Notes under the pieces: model-generated
What the model was told of the DNA's origin: nothing
Databases searched by the model: none
What the model saw: the letters and a program-made list of their open reading frames with translations, nothing else
Translations under genes and position numbers: made by a program
Assembly (NCBI GenBank): GCA_027491155.1
Contig: JAIXWR010000022.1
Span: forward strand, 18,903-82,902
DNA: 64,000 bases
From: Verrucomicrobiaceae bacterium
GTDB lineage: Bacteria; Verrucomicrobiota; Verrucomicrobiia; Verrucomicrobiales; Akkermansiaceae
Direction of reading: 5' to 3'
Shown: positions 1-9,800 of the stretch, in pieces
Layout of the letters: every line of letters starts with the position of its first letter
Numbering within the stretch: the first letter of the stretch is position 1

Positions 1-2
1 CG

Positions 3-2501
3 CCCGATACGGCCAACGGCCCGGCGCTGGCGCTCGGACCGGTCGGCTCGGTGCGGCTGAACGAGTGGGCGGGAAACACCCGCTTCCGGCTCGGGGACGA
101 CTTCGTGGAACTCTTCAACCCGTCGCCGCTCCCGGTCGCCCTCGGGGGCGCGCGGCTCACCGACCACCTCTCGGCCTACCCGTCCCGCCATGAGTTCCCG
201 CCCCTCAGCTTCATCGGCGCCTCTTCCTTCCTCGAAAGGGATTCCGACCTGTTAGGCTTCGGGCTGGACGGGGATTTCGACACCGTCTGGTTCGCGGGAG
301 CCAACGGCGCGATCATCGACCAGGCCAGCCTGGTGGCCCAGCACGCGGACACCTCGGTCGGCCGCAGTCCCGACGGGGCGTCCGCCTGGACCATCTTCAC
401 GCTACCCAGCCCGGGCATCTCCAACACCACCGCTTCCGATGGTCTGGGCGAACTGCTGGCGGGACTCCGGATCACCGAAATCATGTTCGTGCCGAACGGA
501 GGATCGGCATTTGAATTCGTCGAGTTCCAGAACATCGGCGGCGCGTCCCTGCCGCTGGGCGGGGTCAGACTCGGCGGCGGCATCGATTACACCTTCGCCC
601 CCGGCACCACGCTCGGGCCCGGGGATTACCTGGTCGTCTGCAAGGACCGCACCTCGTTCCTCGCCCGCTATCCGGGCACCGCCGGCAAACTGGCATCGGG
701 CGTGTTCACCGGAAGTCTTTCGGACAGCGGCGAGACCCTCGAACTCTCGCTCCCGGCCCCGCGGAATCTCAACATCCTGCGCTTCGCCTATTCCGCAGCC
801 TGGCATCCCTCCGCCGCCGGAGGCGGGCGCTCGCTGGCCACCCGTGACCAAGGGATCACCCATCCGGCCGATTGGGACCACCGCGAAACCTGGCAGGCAT
901 CGACGGCCGTCAACGGCAGCCCCGGCAGCGGCGAGCCGCCCGTGATCACCAGCACCACGTCCGCCGACGGGATCATCGGCGACGCCTTTTCCTACCGGGT
1001 CACCGCCACCCGGTCGCCCGACACCTTCGGCGCCGCCGGGCTTCCCGCGGGACTCGCGCTCGACACCGCTACCGGCCTGATCTCCGGGACACCGCAGCAA
1101 AGCGGCAACTTCCCGGTGCAGATCTCCGCCTCCAGCGGCTTGGCCACCGCCACCGTGACCCTGAACCTGAGCGTCACTCCCTACGGCGAGTTCCACCACA
1201 TCCGCTGGGACCACGTGCCGGCCACCGCCTACACCGGGGTGAGCTTCCCCGTCCGGCTCAGCGCACGCGACATCGGCGGCCGGATCATCCGCGATTTCAA
1301 CGGCACCGTGGCACTTGCCGCCGGCACGACCGACGACACCTACGTGCTCAACCCCGGCGGTGCGGCACCGTTGACTCCGCCGCTGATCCCCTCGCCGATC
1401 CTCGTCACGGAGTTGACCGACGAGCAGGAAGACCAGTTCGAACTCCAGAATGTCAGCGGGCTCCCCGCGCAAACAGCCGGGTGGTTCGTGGTGATCGGCG
1501 ACAGCCTCACCAATATCAACACCCGCAACGCCACCACCTTCCTGCTGCCGCCAAGCATGGCTCCCGGCCAACTACTACGGGTATCGGACGTCAACACTGC
1601 CGGCCGCACCTATTTCGGCTCGGCGATCGGCTGGAATCATGCCAGCACCAACCCCTCGCGAGGCTGGGTGATGGTCTTCGACGCCAGCGCGCGGCTCCGC
1701 GACTTCGTCGCCTTCGGCTGGAGTGCCACCCAACTCGGCACGCTTTCCATCACCGTGAGCGGCAGGCCGGTCAATCCCGTGGCCTCCGGACATTGGAGCG
1801 GCCCCGGGCTGGCGGTGGGCACCCGCGGCGTCCCGTTCAACACCACCGACTCGTGGATCCGCAGCGGCGGCAGCGACGCGAACAGCTCGACCTCCTGGAG
1901 CTGGGCCCAGTACGGGACCTCCTTCGGCATCACCAACGCCGGACTCGGATTGCCCTGGGAAGTCGTGTATCCGCTGACCGTCACCCCTTCTTCGGCGACC
2001 TTTAGCGGCGGCGAGTTCGCTGGGCGGGTGAGCGTCGCGGACGCTTCGGCAAGCGCGTTCCTGACCGCCACCGCCGCCAACGGCCGGAGCGGCCGCTCGA
2101 CCTCGATCGTCATTCACCCCGGGACCGATGCCGATCGCGACGGACTTCCCGATGCGTGGGAGGCGCAGCACGGTCTTTCGGGCAGCGACCCCGGCGACGG
2201 AATGCTGGATGCCGACGGCGACGGGCAGGACAACTTCTCGGAGTATCAAGCCGGCACCCACCCCGGCCAGGCCGGCTCCGTATTGGCCATCCGGGGAACC
2301 AGCCTCGACCCTGCCGCCGCCACCTTCACGCTGGAGTGGCCCGCCGTCGCCGGCCGGACCTATCAGGTGTCAAGCAGCCCCGACCTCTTGAATTGGACGC
2401 ATCGCGGCACGATCTTTGCAGCGGATTCCGGCACCCGCACCTTCCCGGTTCCCACCCAGGGAGCTTCCCGCTTGTTTTTCCAGATTTCCGTCGAACCGTG
2501 A
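3..2501 (+). CDS. Secreted lamin-tail-domain protein, 5' end outside the window
   Basis: The frame is open to the left edge, so the N-terminus is missing; a GTG at 51 is in frame but lies inside a lamin-tail (LTD) domain and is not a believable start. The visible 832 residues contain LTD-type segments (VRLNEW...DDFVELFNPS; LRITEIMF...FEFVEFQNIG; ILVTEL...DQFELQNVSG), one putative Ig (He_PIG) domain (PPVITS...GLPAGLALD...GLISGTP), and a calcium-binding DxDxDG-type stretch (DADRDGLPDAWE ... DADGDGQDNFSEYQAGTHP). The C-terminal module has GRTYQVSSSPDLLNW and ends in RLFFQIS. This is typical of very large secreted or surface proteins of Verrucomicrobiota, some of which carry CotH-like spore-coat domains; whether one lies upstream cannot be seen. 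The role is inferred only as extracellular or adhesive. The next gene starts at its stop codon. Confidence 0.8.
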   Translation, partial: PDTANGPALALGPVGSVRLNEWAGNTRFRLGDDFVELFNPSPLPVALGGARLTDHLSAYPSRHEFPPLSFIGASSFLERDSDLLGFGLDGDFDTVWFAGANGAIIDQASLVAQHADTSVGRSPDGASAWTIFTLPSPGISNTTASDGLGELLAGLRITEIMFVPNGGSAFEFVEFQNIGGASLPLGGVRLGGGIDYTFAPGTTLGPGDYLVVCKDRTSFLARYPGTAGKLASGVFTGSLSDSGETLELSLPAPRNLNILRFAYSAAWHPSAAGGGRSLATRDQGITHPADWDHRETWQASTAVNGSPGSGEPPVITSTTSADGIIGDAFSYRVTATRSPDTFGAAGLPAGLALDTATGLISGTPQQSGNFPVQISASSGLATATVTLNLSVTPYGEFHHIRWDHVPATAYTGVSFPVRLSARDIGGRIIRDFNGTVALAAGTTDDTYVLNPGGAAPLTPPLIPSPILVTELTDEQEDQFELQNVSGLPAQTAGWFVVIGDSLTNINTRNATTFLLPPSMAPGQLLRVSDVNTAGRTYFGSAIGWNHASTNPSRGWVMVFDASARLRDFVAFGWSATQLGTLSITVSGRPVNPVASGHWSGPGLAVGTRGVPFNTTDSWIRSGGSDANSSTSWSWAQYGTSFGITNAGLGLPWEVVYPLTVTPSSATFSGGEFAGRVSVADASASAFLTATAANGRSGRSTSIVIHPGTDADRDGLPDAWEAQHGLSGSDPGDGMLDADGDGQDNFSEYQAGTHPGQAGSVLAIRGTSLDPAAATFTLEWPAVAGRTYQVSSSPDLLNWTHRGTIFAADSGTRTFPVPTQGASRLFFQISVEP

Positions 2502-2512
2502 TCCCCGTTTCC

Positions 2513-5500
2513 ATGCCACGACGCCGACTTCTCCAGGGATGGATCCTCGCCTGCCTCGCGGGCACCACGTTCGCCGCCCCGATCCCGCATTCGCTGGTCG
2601 GCACCATCCATTCGCCCGCCACCGCCCGCCAGTCCGGGACCCAGCTCGGATACTCGGTCGCCCTGGACGGCAACCTCGCGGTGATCGCGTCCCCCTTTGA
2701 CAACCTCGGTGGCGAGGAAAGCGGGGTCGTCGGCGTCTATTCCGCAAGCACCGGCGCCCTGCTCCACCTGCTCGCCAACCCGCTGCCCGAGAACGGCAGC
2801 CGCTTCGGCTGGTCGGTGGCGGTCTCCGGCAGCCGCATTGCGGTCGGTGTGCCCGGCGGCGACGGCGGGGCGAACGATTCCGGCTTCGTTTGCCTCTTCG
2901 ATCTCGCCTCCGCCACCCCGGCGATTCCCCACGTCATCCAGAATCCCAATCCGGCGCTGAACGACCGCTTCGGGACCTCCGTGGCGATCGAGGGCAACCG
3001 CGTGATCGTCGGCGCGCCCTTTGGCGACTCGGGTGCCGGCGACGCCGGCTGCGCCTATGTTTACGACCTGGCCGGCAGTCTCCCCACGCAGCCCGCGTTC
3101 CAGCTCAACAACCCCGACCCGGCGGGACGAAATTTCGGCCATGCGGTCGCCATCTCCGGTCTCAAGGTCGCGGTGGGGACTCCCCAGGATGCCGGAACCG
3201 GCGACTCCAGCCGGGTGCATCTCTACGACCTTGCCGGCGCCACGCCGACGGTGCCGGTCCTTTCGCTCGCCGATCCGACCCCGGCCAACAACGAGGCCTT
3301 CGGCCGTGCCGTGGCACTTGCCGGCAACCTCCTTGCGGTCGGTGTCCCGCTGGAAGACGGCGGTGCCGACAACGCCGGCGCGGTCCGCGTCTACCGGACC
3401 GACTCCGCGACGCCATCGGTCCCCGAGTGGATCCTGCCCAACCCCTCGCCGGCACTCAACGACAGCTTCGGCTCCTCCCTCTCGCTCTCCGGGTCCCGGC
3501 TGGCGGTCGGAAGCCCGCTCGACGATCAGGGCGGGAGCGATTCCGGACGCGCCCATGTTTTCGACCTCGCCTCGCCGACACCCACCGTGGCGACGCATGT
3601 CCTGGACAACCCCGGGCCGCAGTCGAACGACCAGTTCGGCAACTCGGTGGCACTTTCGGGCAACCGGCTGCTCACCGGAGCCCATGGCGACAACACCGGC
3701 GTCAGCGACAGCGGGAGCGGCTACGTCTTCGAAGTGCCCGCGGGAAGCCCCGCGGCCCTCCAGCAGATCGTCAACACCCCGAGTCCGCCGTCCGAGGAAA
3801 AGTTCGGCAACGCGGTGGCGATTCACGGCTCGCTCGTCGCGGCAGGCGCCTTCAACGACGACAAGGGAAACAGCTCGAACTCGGGCAGCGCCTTCGTGTT
3901 CGACATGAACGCCCCGGACCCGGGCAGCCCGGCACTCTCGTTGGAGAACCCAGCGCCGGCCACCAACGACTACTTCGGCGGGGCGGTCGCCATCGAAGGC
4001 CAGCGGATCGCGGTGTCCGCCTACCAGGACGACATCGGGGCGACCAACGCGGGCACGGTTTACCTCTACGATCGCAACTCGGCCACACCGCAGGTGCCGG
4101 TGCTCACGATCCCGAACCCCGCCCCCCAGTCGCAGGACCAGTTCGGTAACTCGCTCGCCCTTTCCGGCGGACTGCTCGTGGTCGGCGCTTCAAAGAACGA
4201 CGTGGGAGGCTTCTTGGATGCCGGGAGCGCCTATGTCTTCGACCTGTCTTCACCCACTCCCGCCGTGCCCGTCGCCGTGCTCGACAACCCAGCTCCGGGG
4301 ACCAACGAGCTTTTCGGCTACGCCGTGGGAATCTCCGGCAGAAGGATCGCGATCGGGGTCCCGGGGAATCCGGTGAACGCCCTCGCATCCGCCGGCAGCG
4401 TTTACGTCTACGACCTCGACTCGGCAACTCCCGCCATGCCGGTCGCGGTGATCGACAATCCCGCCCCGGCCATCGGCGACGAGTTCGGGCATTCGGTCGG
4501 CATCTCCGGTCCCTGGATGGTCGCCGGCAGCCCTTACGCCGATCAGGGTGCCCGCGATGCCGGTCGGGCTTTCTCCTTCCGGATCGATTCCGCCACGCCT
4601 TCCGTCCCGGTGCATCTGCTGAACAATCCCGACCCGGAACCGGAGGACTACCACGGAAGTTCCATCGCGATCTCCGGCACGCGGGTGGTCATCGGTGCCC
4701 CCGAGACCGACTCCGGAGCCGAAGACTCCGGCTCCGCCCTCGTGCACGAGCTTTCCTCCGCCACCGCCGCGGTTCCTGCCGCGATCCTCGATCCGCTGGC
4801 CCGGGACGACGGGGACCTCTTCGGTCACGCGGTGGCGATCGACAACGGCAACATCGTGGTCAGCGCGCTTCTTGCCGACGGCAACACCTTCGACCGCGGG
4901 GCCGTGCATCTCTTCGATCCCGACCCGCCGCTGCCCCTCCTTCAAGTCGAGCAACCGGCCGGCACCGGACTGATCGCCGGCACGGCCAACGTATCGTTCG
5001 GCTACTCGCCGGAGGGAGAAGCGACAGGACCGATGGCGATCGTGATCCGCAATGTCGGAACCGACACCCTCACCGTTAGCGGGATTTCAAACGTGGAAGG
5101 GAGCGATCCGGACTTCACCATCACCGCACCCCCGCTGCCGCTCGTCCTTGAAGTGGACGAGTCCGCGTCCATCTCCGTCGCGTTCGTGCCCGCCACCTCC
5201 GGCAGCCGCTCCGCCACACTCCGCATCATTTCGGATTCGTCCGGCTACAATCCTTTCGACGTCACCCTCAGCGGTCAGGGGCTTTCCGCGGCAGAAGACA
5301 CCGATGGCGACGGCTTGAACGACGTTGTTGAACTCCGCCTCGAGGCGCTCGGCTTCGACTGGCAGGTGAATGACGAGGAATTGGCCGGCATCCTCCTGTC
5401 GGGAGCGAACGCTTCCGGTCTCTATTCCGCGTCCCAGATCCAAGGGATGAATCCGGGCACGACCTACCTGCCACGGGACCCGGGCACCGGGAAATTCAAG

Positions 5501-5653
5501 CTGACGATCGCCGTGAAAGGCTCGCCCGACCTGATGAACTTCCAACTCCGGCCGATGAGCCCCCCGGCGGTGAACATCACGCCTCAAGGCAAGCTCGAGT
5601 TCCGGGTCGCATCACCCGGACCACGCGGTTTCTACCGCCTCGAACCCCGCTGA
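2513..5653 (+). CDS. Secreted FG-GAP (integrin-alpha-like) beta-propeller protein
   Basis: This is a 1046-residue protein with a signal peptide (RRRLLQGWILACLAG then TFAAP). ATG 2513 is chosen because it directly precedes that signal; an in-frame GTG at 2498 would overlap the previous stop as GTGA. From about residue 40 to 800 there are 14 successive repeats of about 55 residues with the pattern FGxSVAxxGxxxAVGxPxxDxGxxxxGxVYVYDL followed by a linker of the NPxPxxN type. That count would fit two seven-bladed propellers. A SPD-2/Hydin-like beta sandwich follows (VGTDTLTVSGI...SISVAFVPATSGSRSATL), then a DTDGDGLND calcium motif and a C-terminal module ending FYRLEPR. FG-GAP propellers are known as calcium-dependent extracellular binding folds; the ligand here is unknown. 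The gene follows the lamin-tail gene and converges on the DUF3307 gene 7 bp away. Confidence 0.85.
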   Translation: MPRRRLLQGWILACLAGTTFAAPIPHSLVGTIHSPATARQSGTQLGYSVALDGNLAVIASPFDNLGGEESGVVGVYSASTGALLHLLANPLPENGSRFGWSVAVSGSRIAVGVPGGDGGANDSGFVCLFDLASATPAIPHVIQNPNPALNDRFGTSVAIEGNRVIVGAPFGDSGAGDAGCAYVYDLAGSLPTQPAFQLNNPDPAGRNFGHAVAISGLKVAVGTPQDAGTGDSSRVHLYDLAGATPTVPVLSLADPTPANNEAFGRAVALAGNLLAVGVPLEDGGADNAGAVRVYRTDSATPSVPEWILPNPSPALNDSFGSSLSLSGSRLAVGSPLDDQGGSDSGRAHVFDLASPTPTVATHVLDNPGPQSNDQFGNSVALSGNRLLTGAHGDNTGVSDSGSGYVFEVPAGSPAALQQIVNTPSPPSEEKFGNAVAIHGSLVAAGAFNDDKGNSSNSGSAFVFDMNAPDPGSPALSLENPAPATNDYFGGAVAIEGQRIAVSAYQDDIGATNAGTVYLYDRNSATPQVPVLTIPNPAPQSQDQFGNSLALSGGLLVVGASKNDVGGFLDAGSAYVFDLSSPTPAVPVAVLDNPAPGTNELFGYAVGISGRRIAIGVPGNPVNALASAGSVYVYDLDSATPAMPVAVIDNPAPAIGDEFGHSVGISGPWMVAGSPYADQGARDAGRAFSFRIDSATPSVPVHLLNNPDPEPEDYHGSSIAISGTRVVIGAPETDSGAEDSGSALVHELSSATAAVPAAILDPLARDDGDLFGHAVAIDNGNIVVSALLADGNTFDRGAVHLFDPDPPLPLLQVEQPAGTGLIAGTANVSFGYSPEGEATGPMAIVIRNVGTDTLTVSGISNVEGSDPDFTITAPPLPLVLEVDESASISVAFVPATSGSRSATLRIISDSSGYNPFDVTLSGQGLSAAEDTDGDGLNDVVELRLEALGFDWQVNDEELAGILLSGANASGLYSASQIQGMNPGTTYLPRDPGTGKFKLTIAVKGSPDLMNFQLRPMSPPAVNITPQGKLEFRVASPGPRGFYRLEPR

Positions 5654-5660
5654 GCCGGGG

Positions 5661-6017
5661 TCAGGAGAAGGCCACACCGTTCGCCAGCAGGATCACGTAA
5701 ACCACCTTGCACCCGAGGTGCAGGATTTGATCCGCCACGTAACCGTAGTAGCCCTCGCCCTTGCCAAAGTCGATCAGCCAGTGGAGCAACAGCTCGATCG
5801 CGGCCAGCGTCACGCTCCCGGTGATCAGCCAGACCCCGCCGGCATGGATCAGCGAATGGGCGGTCAGGGCGATGAACCATTCCGACAGGTTGTCCGCCTT
5901 GCGCCGCTGCTTCACCCGCGCCAGGTAATCCCCTTGGAGGGGGAAATCCGCCAGCGCATGGGAAATCGCAAACGCAAAAAACAGGGCGAGCGGTCCGCTC
6001 TGGAGTAAGATCGTCAC
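5661..6017 (-). CDS. DUF3307 family membrane protein
   Basis: This 118-residue protein matches the DUF3307 pattern: an N-terminal hydrophobic helix with the signature SHALADFPLQGDYLAR, a basic loop (KQRRKADN), then helices containing HSLIHAGG and LLLHWLIDFGKGEG, and a C-terminal hydrophobic segment. Three or four membrane passes are likely. DUF3307 has no firmly assigned function. The start is GTG at 6017, whose first base overlaps the TGA stop of the upstream cyclic-nucleotide-binding gene (GTGA), so the two are probably translationally coupled. The coupling suggests a shared regulatory or membrane role, but this is inference. Confidence 0.85.
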   Translation of the reverse strand: MTILLQSGPLALFFAFAISHALADFPLQGDYLARVKQRRKADNLSEWFIALTAHSLIHAGGVWLITGSVTLAAIELLLHWLIDFGKGEGYYGYVADQILHLGCKVVYVILLANGVAFS

Positions 6018-6505
6018 GCGTGGGATTTCCAGAAGCTGTGGAGGGCCGATTTCTCTTCCGACTCGGCGAGTTTGGCGTTCATGGCGCGGATCCGGTGACC
6101 GGCCAGGCGGAGCAGCCCCTTCATGAACGAGACCCCGGCGACCGGATCGGCCTCGAAGAATCCTTCAAGCTCCGTCGCCGAGATGCTCCAGATCAGGCAC
6201 TCGCTGCGGGCGATCACCGAAGCGCTCGCGGTGGCGGGGTCGAAGACATTCACCTCGCCGAGCGAATCCCCCGATCCCAGGGTGGCCACCAGCAGGTCCC
6301 TGCCCCCCGCTCCGGCGACCACGTGAAGTAGTCCTGATAGGACGAGGTAAAGGTTTCCCTGCGGCTTGCCTTCCGCGATCAGCACGTCACCGGCATGCGG
6401 CCGGACGAACGAACCGAAGGACGCGAGGAAAGCCCGGTGGGACTCGTCCACCTCGGCGAGGAAGCCGATCGCGGGAAGCTCTGGGAGAGGGGATGAAGTG
6501 CTCAT
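6014..6505 (-). CDS. Small cyclic-nucleotide-binding-domain protein with a degenerate phosphate cassette
   Basis: This 163-residue protein consists almost entirely of one Crp/cNMP-binding beta-roll: FLASFGSFVRPHAGDVLIAEG, NLYLVLSGLLHV, LGSGDSLGEVNVFD. It has no DNA-binding helix-turn-helix. In the phosphate-binding cassette the usual GE...PRxA arrangement reads GEVNVFDPATASASV, so the arginine that contacts the cyclic phosphate is absent; canonical cAMP or cGMP binding is doubtful. ATG 6505 is chosen because the fold begins directly after it; the frame stays open further upstream but that part looks non-coding. It overlaps the DUF3307 gene by four bases and probably forms an operon with it. 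The name is secure; function unknown. Confidence 0.8.
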   Translation of the reverse strand: MSTSSPLPELPAIGFLAEVDESHRAFLASFGSFVRPHAGDVLIAEGKPQGNLYLVLSGLLHVVAGAGGRDLLVATLGSGDSLGEVNVFDPATASASVIARSECLIWSISATELEGFFEADPVAGVSFMKGLLRLAGHRIRAMNAKLAESEEKSALHSFWKSHA

Positions 6506-6893
6506 GATGCGGCGGGGCGAGAGTGCATGGCGGATCTCCCGCCTGCGAGCCGGAAATTTCGAACTGCCAGAATCCGCATGCTCCAAGGCAGGGAAAGCCC
6601 GCCTGCCGGGGCGATTCGACCGCCACGAAGCGCGATCCCGGCACTCCAAGGCACTTATTGAAAGTTTTAGTTCACTTTTTAACCGATATTGCTGTAGTGG
6701 CCCGTTCCTTGGATCTTCCGTGTCCCCCGCCTCCCCACACGCCGTGATGCTGTCCGTGAAAGAAGTGCGCTTCGATTTCACCGCATGCGTCTTGTCCTTC
6801 TGCAAGGACATCCCCGGCTCGTCTTGGCCGGCGGACTGCTCTCGTTGATCTGTCGCCGCAACCCCAGGAATCTAACAGAAAACTCCCGACCCC
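6506..6893. other. Intergenic region between divergent genes
   Basis: These 388 bp separate the minus-strand cNMP-domain gene from the plus-strand beta-strand-repeat gene and should hold both promoters. The only composition change is an AT-rich island at about 6655-6692 (TTGAAA at 6658, then TTTTAG...TTTTTAACCGATATT), plausible as promoter DNA for the rightward gene, but no convincing -10 box lies at 17 bp from it. No gene, hairpin or repeat was recognised. Confidence 0.4.
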
Positions 6894-9800
6894 ATGAAAG
6901 CCAGACCCTTGATCGATCGCGCCGCCGGCGTGGCTCCCGTCCTGCTCACGCTTTGCCTCGGTGCCCGGGGCGCAACCGTCGTCAAGTCCCCCACGGGTAC
7001 CGACCTCAATGCCGGTGCCAGTTGGGGCGGCACCGCGCCGGCCGCATCGGACATCGCCACCTGGACCGGCTCATCGCTCGGGGCGGCCCTCACCTTGGGA
7101 GCGGACACGGGCTGGCAAGGGATCTCGGTCACGGGAGCGTCTTCGAACATCGACATCAGCGGTGCCGGGGTCCTGACGCTGGGCAACGGCGGGATCGACC
7201 TTTCGAACGCCACCGTCGACCTTTCGGTCTCCAACAACATCGCCCTCGGTGCCGACCAGTCATGGAAAGCGGCATCCGGCAGGACGGTCACTTCCGCCGG
7301 CACGATCTCCGGCCCTGCGAACCTCACCGCCGGTTCCACCGCCTCCGCCGGCAGCTTCTCGGGATATCTCTCCGCGTCGAGCGGCTCGCCCACCACCGTC
7401 TTCCCGTCCACTTCCGTGGCCACGATCACCTCGGCCGGCGGGGTCATGAACGGCGGCTGGATCGGATCCAACACGCCCGCCGGAACCTACCACTTCAGCA
7501 ACAACGGCACCCTGGTCACCTACCAGTTGCAGTTCTACGACGGCGATTTCACCAAGGTCGCCAAGGTCCAGATGTCCCAGTCCGGCGCGAACGTCGTGGC
7601 CCATCAGGTCTATGCGAAGTACAAGTCGGGCAACCATCTGGGGGCGAACTTCGACAGCCCGATCGAAGACGGCCAACCGCCCGTCGGATCCGGCGGCTAC
7701 GGGGTCGTTAGCACCACCGCCGTGTTCGGCAGTTCCCCCTCCGGCGTCGTGCTGCTCTCGGGATCGAACAACTATACCGGTAGTACCACGGTATCGAGCG
7801 GCACGCTGCGGGCCGGCAGCGGTTCCGCCTTCGGCGTGGACTCGGCCGTCAGCCTGTCGGGCACCCCGGGGGCCACGCTGGACCTGAACGGCTTCAACAA
7901 CAGCATCGGATCCCTTTCCGGCGCCGGCACGGTCTCGCTCGCCAATGCCACGCTGACCCTTGGAAGCAACAACACCAGCCCCGCCGCCTTCACGGGGGTC
8001 TTCACCGGTCCGGGAACGGTGGTCAAGACGGGAACCGGCCAACTGACCCTCGGCATGGGGGCGGCCACCGACTTCACGCAACTCGTGGTGCGCTCCGGAT
8101 CCGCCAGCACCACCGTCACCAATCTCGGCACCTCGTCCACCATCGTCCTCGGCGACGCCTCCACCGGCAGCTCGGACGTGCAGTTCACCACCACCGGGGC
8201 CAGCATCACACGCCCGATCACGGTGACCAGCAACGGAACCGGTGCCGCGGTCATCGGCAGCACCGGCGGCGCGGGCAACACCCAGGTCACCGGCCAGATC
8301 ACGCTGGAGCGCGCCGTAACCATCACCGCGGGCGGCACCGACCGCACCTCGTGGACCGGCAAGATCACGGGGAATGTCGGGACGCTCACCTTCGCCGGAG
8401 GGAACCGCACGGTGCTGGAAAGCGCCAGCGGCCTCAACGACTTCACCGGCTCGGTGGTGGTCACCGGCACGGGAACCGTCCTGCAGATCGGCGCGGGAAC
8501 CCTGAGCGGCGAGAACATCCCGGACAGCTCCGATGTCACGGTCGAGGCCGGCACCTTCCTCAAGCTCGCCAACGTGGGCACCTGCATCGAAACCATCAAC
8601 GGCCTGAACGGCGCGGGGATCGTCCGCCGCCACGAAGGCGTGGGCGGGACGCAAACGCTGGTCGTCGGGGCCGCCAACGGCAGCGGCACCTTCAGCGGCA
8701 CCCTCCAGAGCGGCGCCGGCCCGCTGGCCTTCGTGAAGGCCGGAGCCGGAACCCAGACCCTCACCGGGGTGAACACCTACACCGGCCCCACCACGATCAG
8801 CGGGGGCATCCTCAAGCTCGGCACGGGCGGGTCGATCGCGAACACCTCGTCGGTCACCGTCGCCGCCGGGGCGACCTTCGATGCCGCCGACACCGGATTC
8901 ACGCTCGGCGCCGGCAAGACCCTCGCCGCCGGCGATTCGGCACCGGGCGACGACGTGACGGGCGCGATCGTTTCGGAAGGCATCCTGCGTCCCGGCGGCA
9001 ACGGGGGCCTCGGCACCATCACCGGGATCACCAGCCTTGCCCTCGGCGGCACCATGGACTGGGAACACTCGGCCGGTTCGACCGCGTCCGATTCCATCGC
9101 GATCAACGGCACGCTGACGATCTCTCCCGGCTTCACCTTCAACCCGGCCGGGATCGGGGTGCCTTCGTCCGGAACCCGCAGCTACACGGTGGTGGGCGGC
9201 CTCGCCACGCCCCTGACCCCCGGCGACATCGCGAATCTTCCCACCCTTCCGCCCAACTACACCTGGGACACTTCCGACCCGGTGGCCTTGAAAATCACCC
9301 ATGTCCAGCCGGGGGCGTCGCTGACCTGGAAGGGCACCGTGAGCGGGGACTGGGACCTCACCGATGCCAACTGGACCGGCGGCAGCGGGGTCTTCCAGAG
9401 CGGCGACCTTTGCACCTTCGACGACAGCGCCACCGGGACCACCATCTTGGAGATCCTTTCCGACCTTGAGCCCGGTTCGGTGGTCGTGAACAACAGCACG
9501 GCAAAGAACTACACGATCGGTTCGGCCGGCGGTTTCGGCGTGGCCGGCACCTGTTCGCTGATCAAGACGGGCAACGGCCTGCTCACCCTGACCGCCTACA
9601 ACATCCACAGCGGCGGCACGATCCTCAGCGACGGCGTGATCGCCTTCGACCTCAACGGGATCAGCACCGCCGGCCCGCTTACCATGGACGGCGGCACGCT
9701 GCGCTGGCACGGCTTCAACTCCCAGGACATCTCCGCGGTCATCGACATGGTGAACGGCAAGACCGCCACCTTCGACACCAATGACAACGATGTCGCCTTG

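Noticed and set aside
7260..9710. 816-codon minus-strand open frame opposite the beta-strand-repeat gene
   Set aside because: It is Gly/Ala/Arg/Asp-rich shadow translation; the plus strand has signal peptide and repeats.
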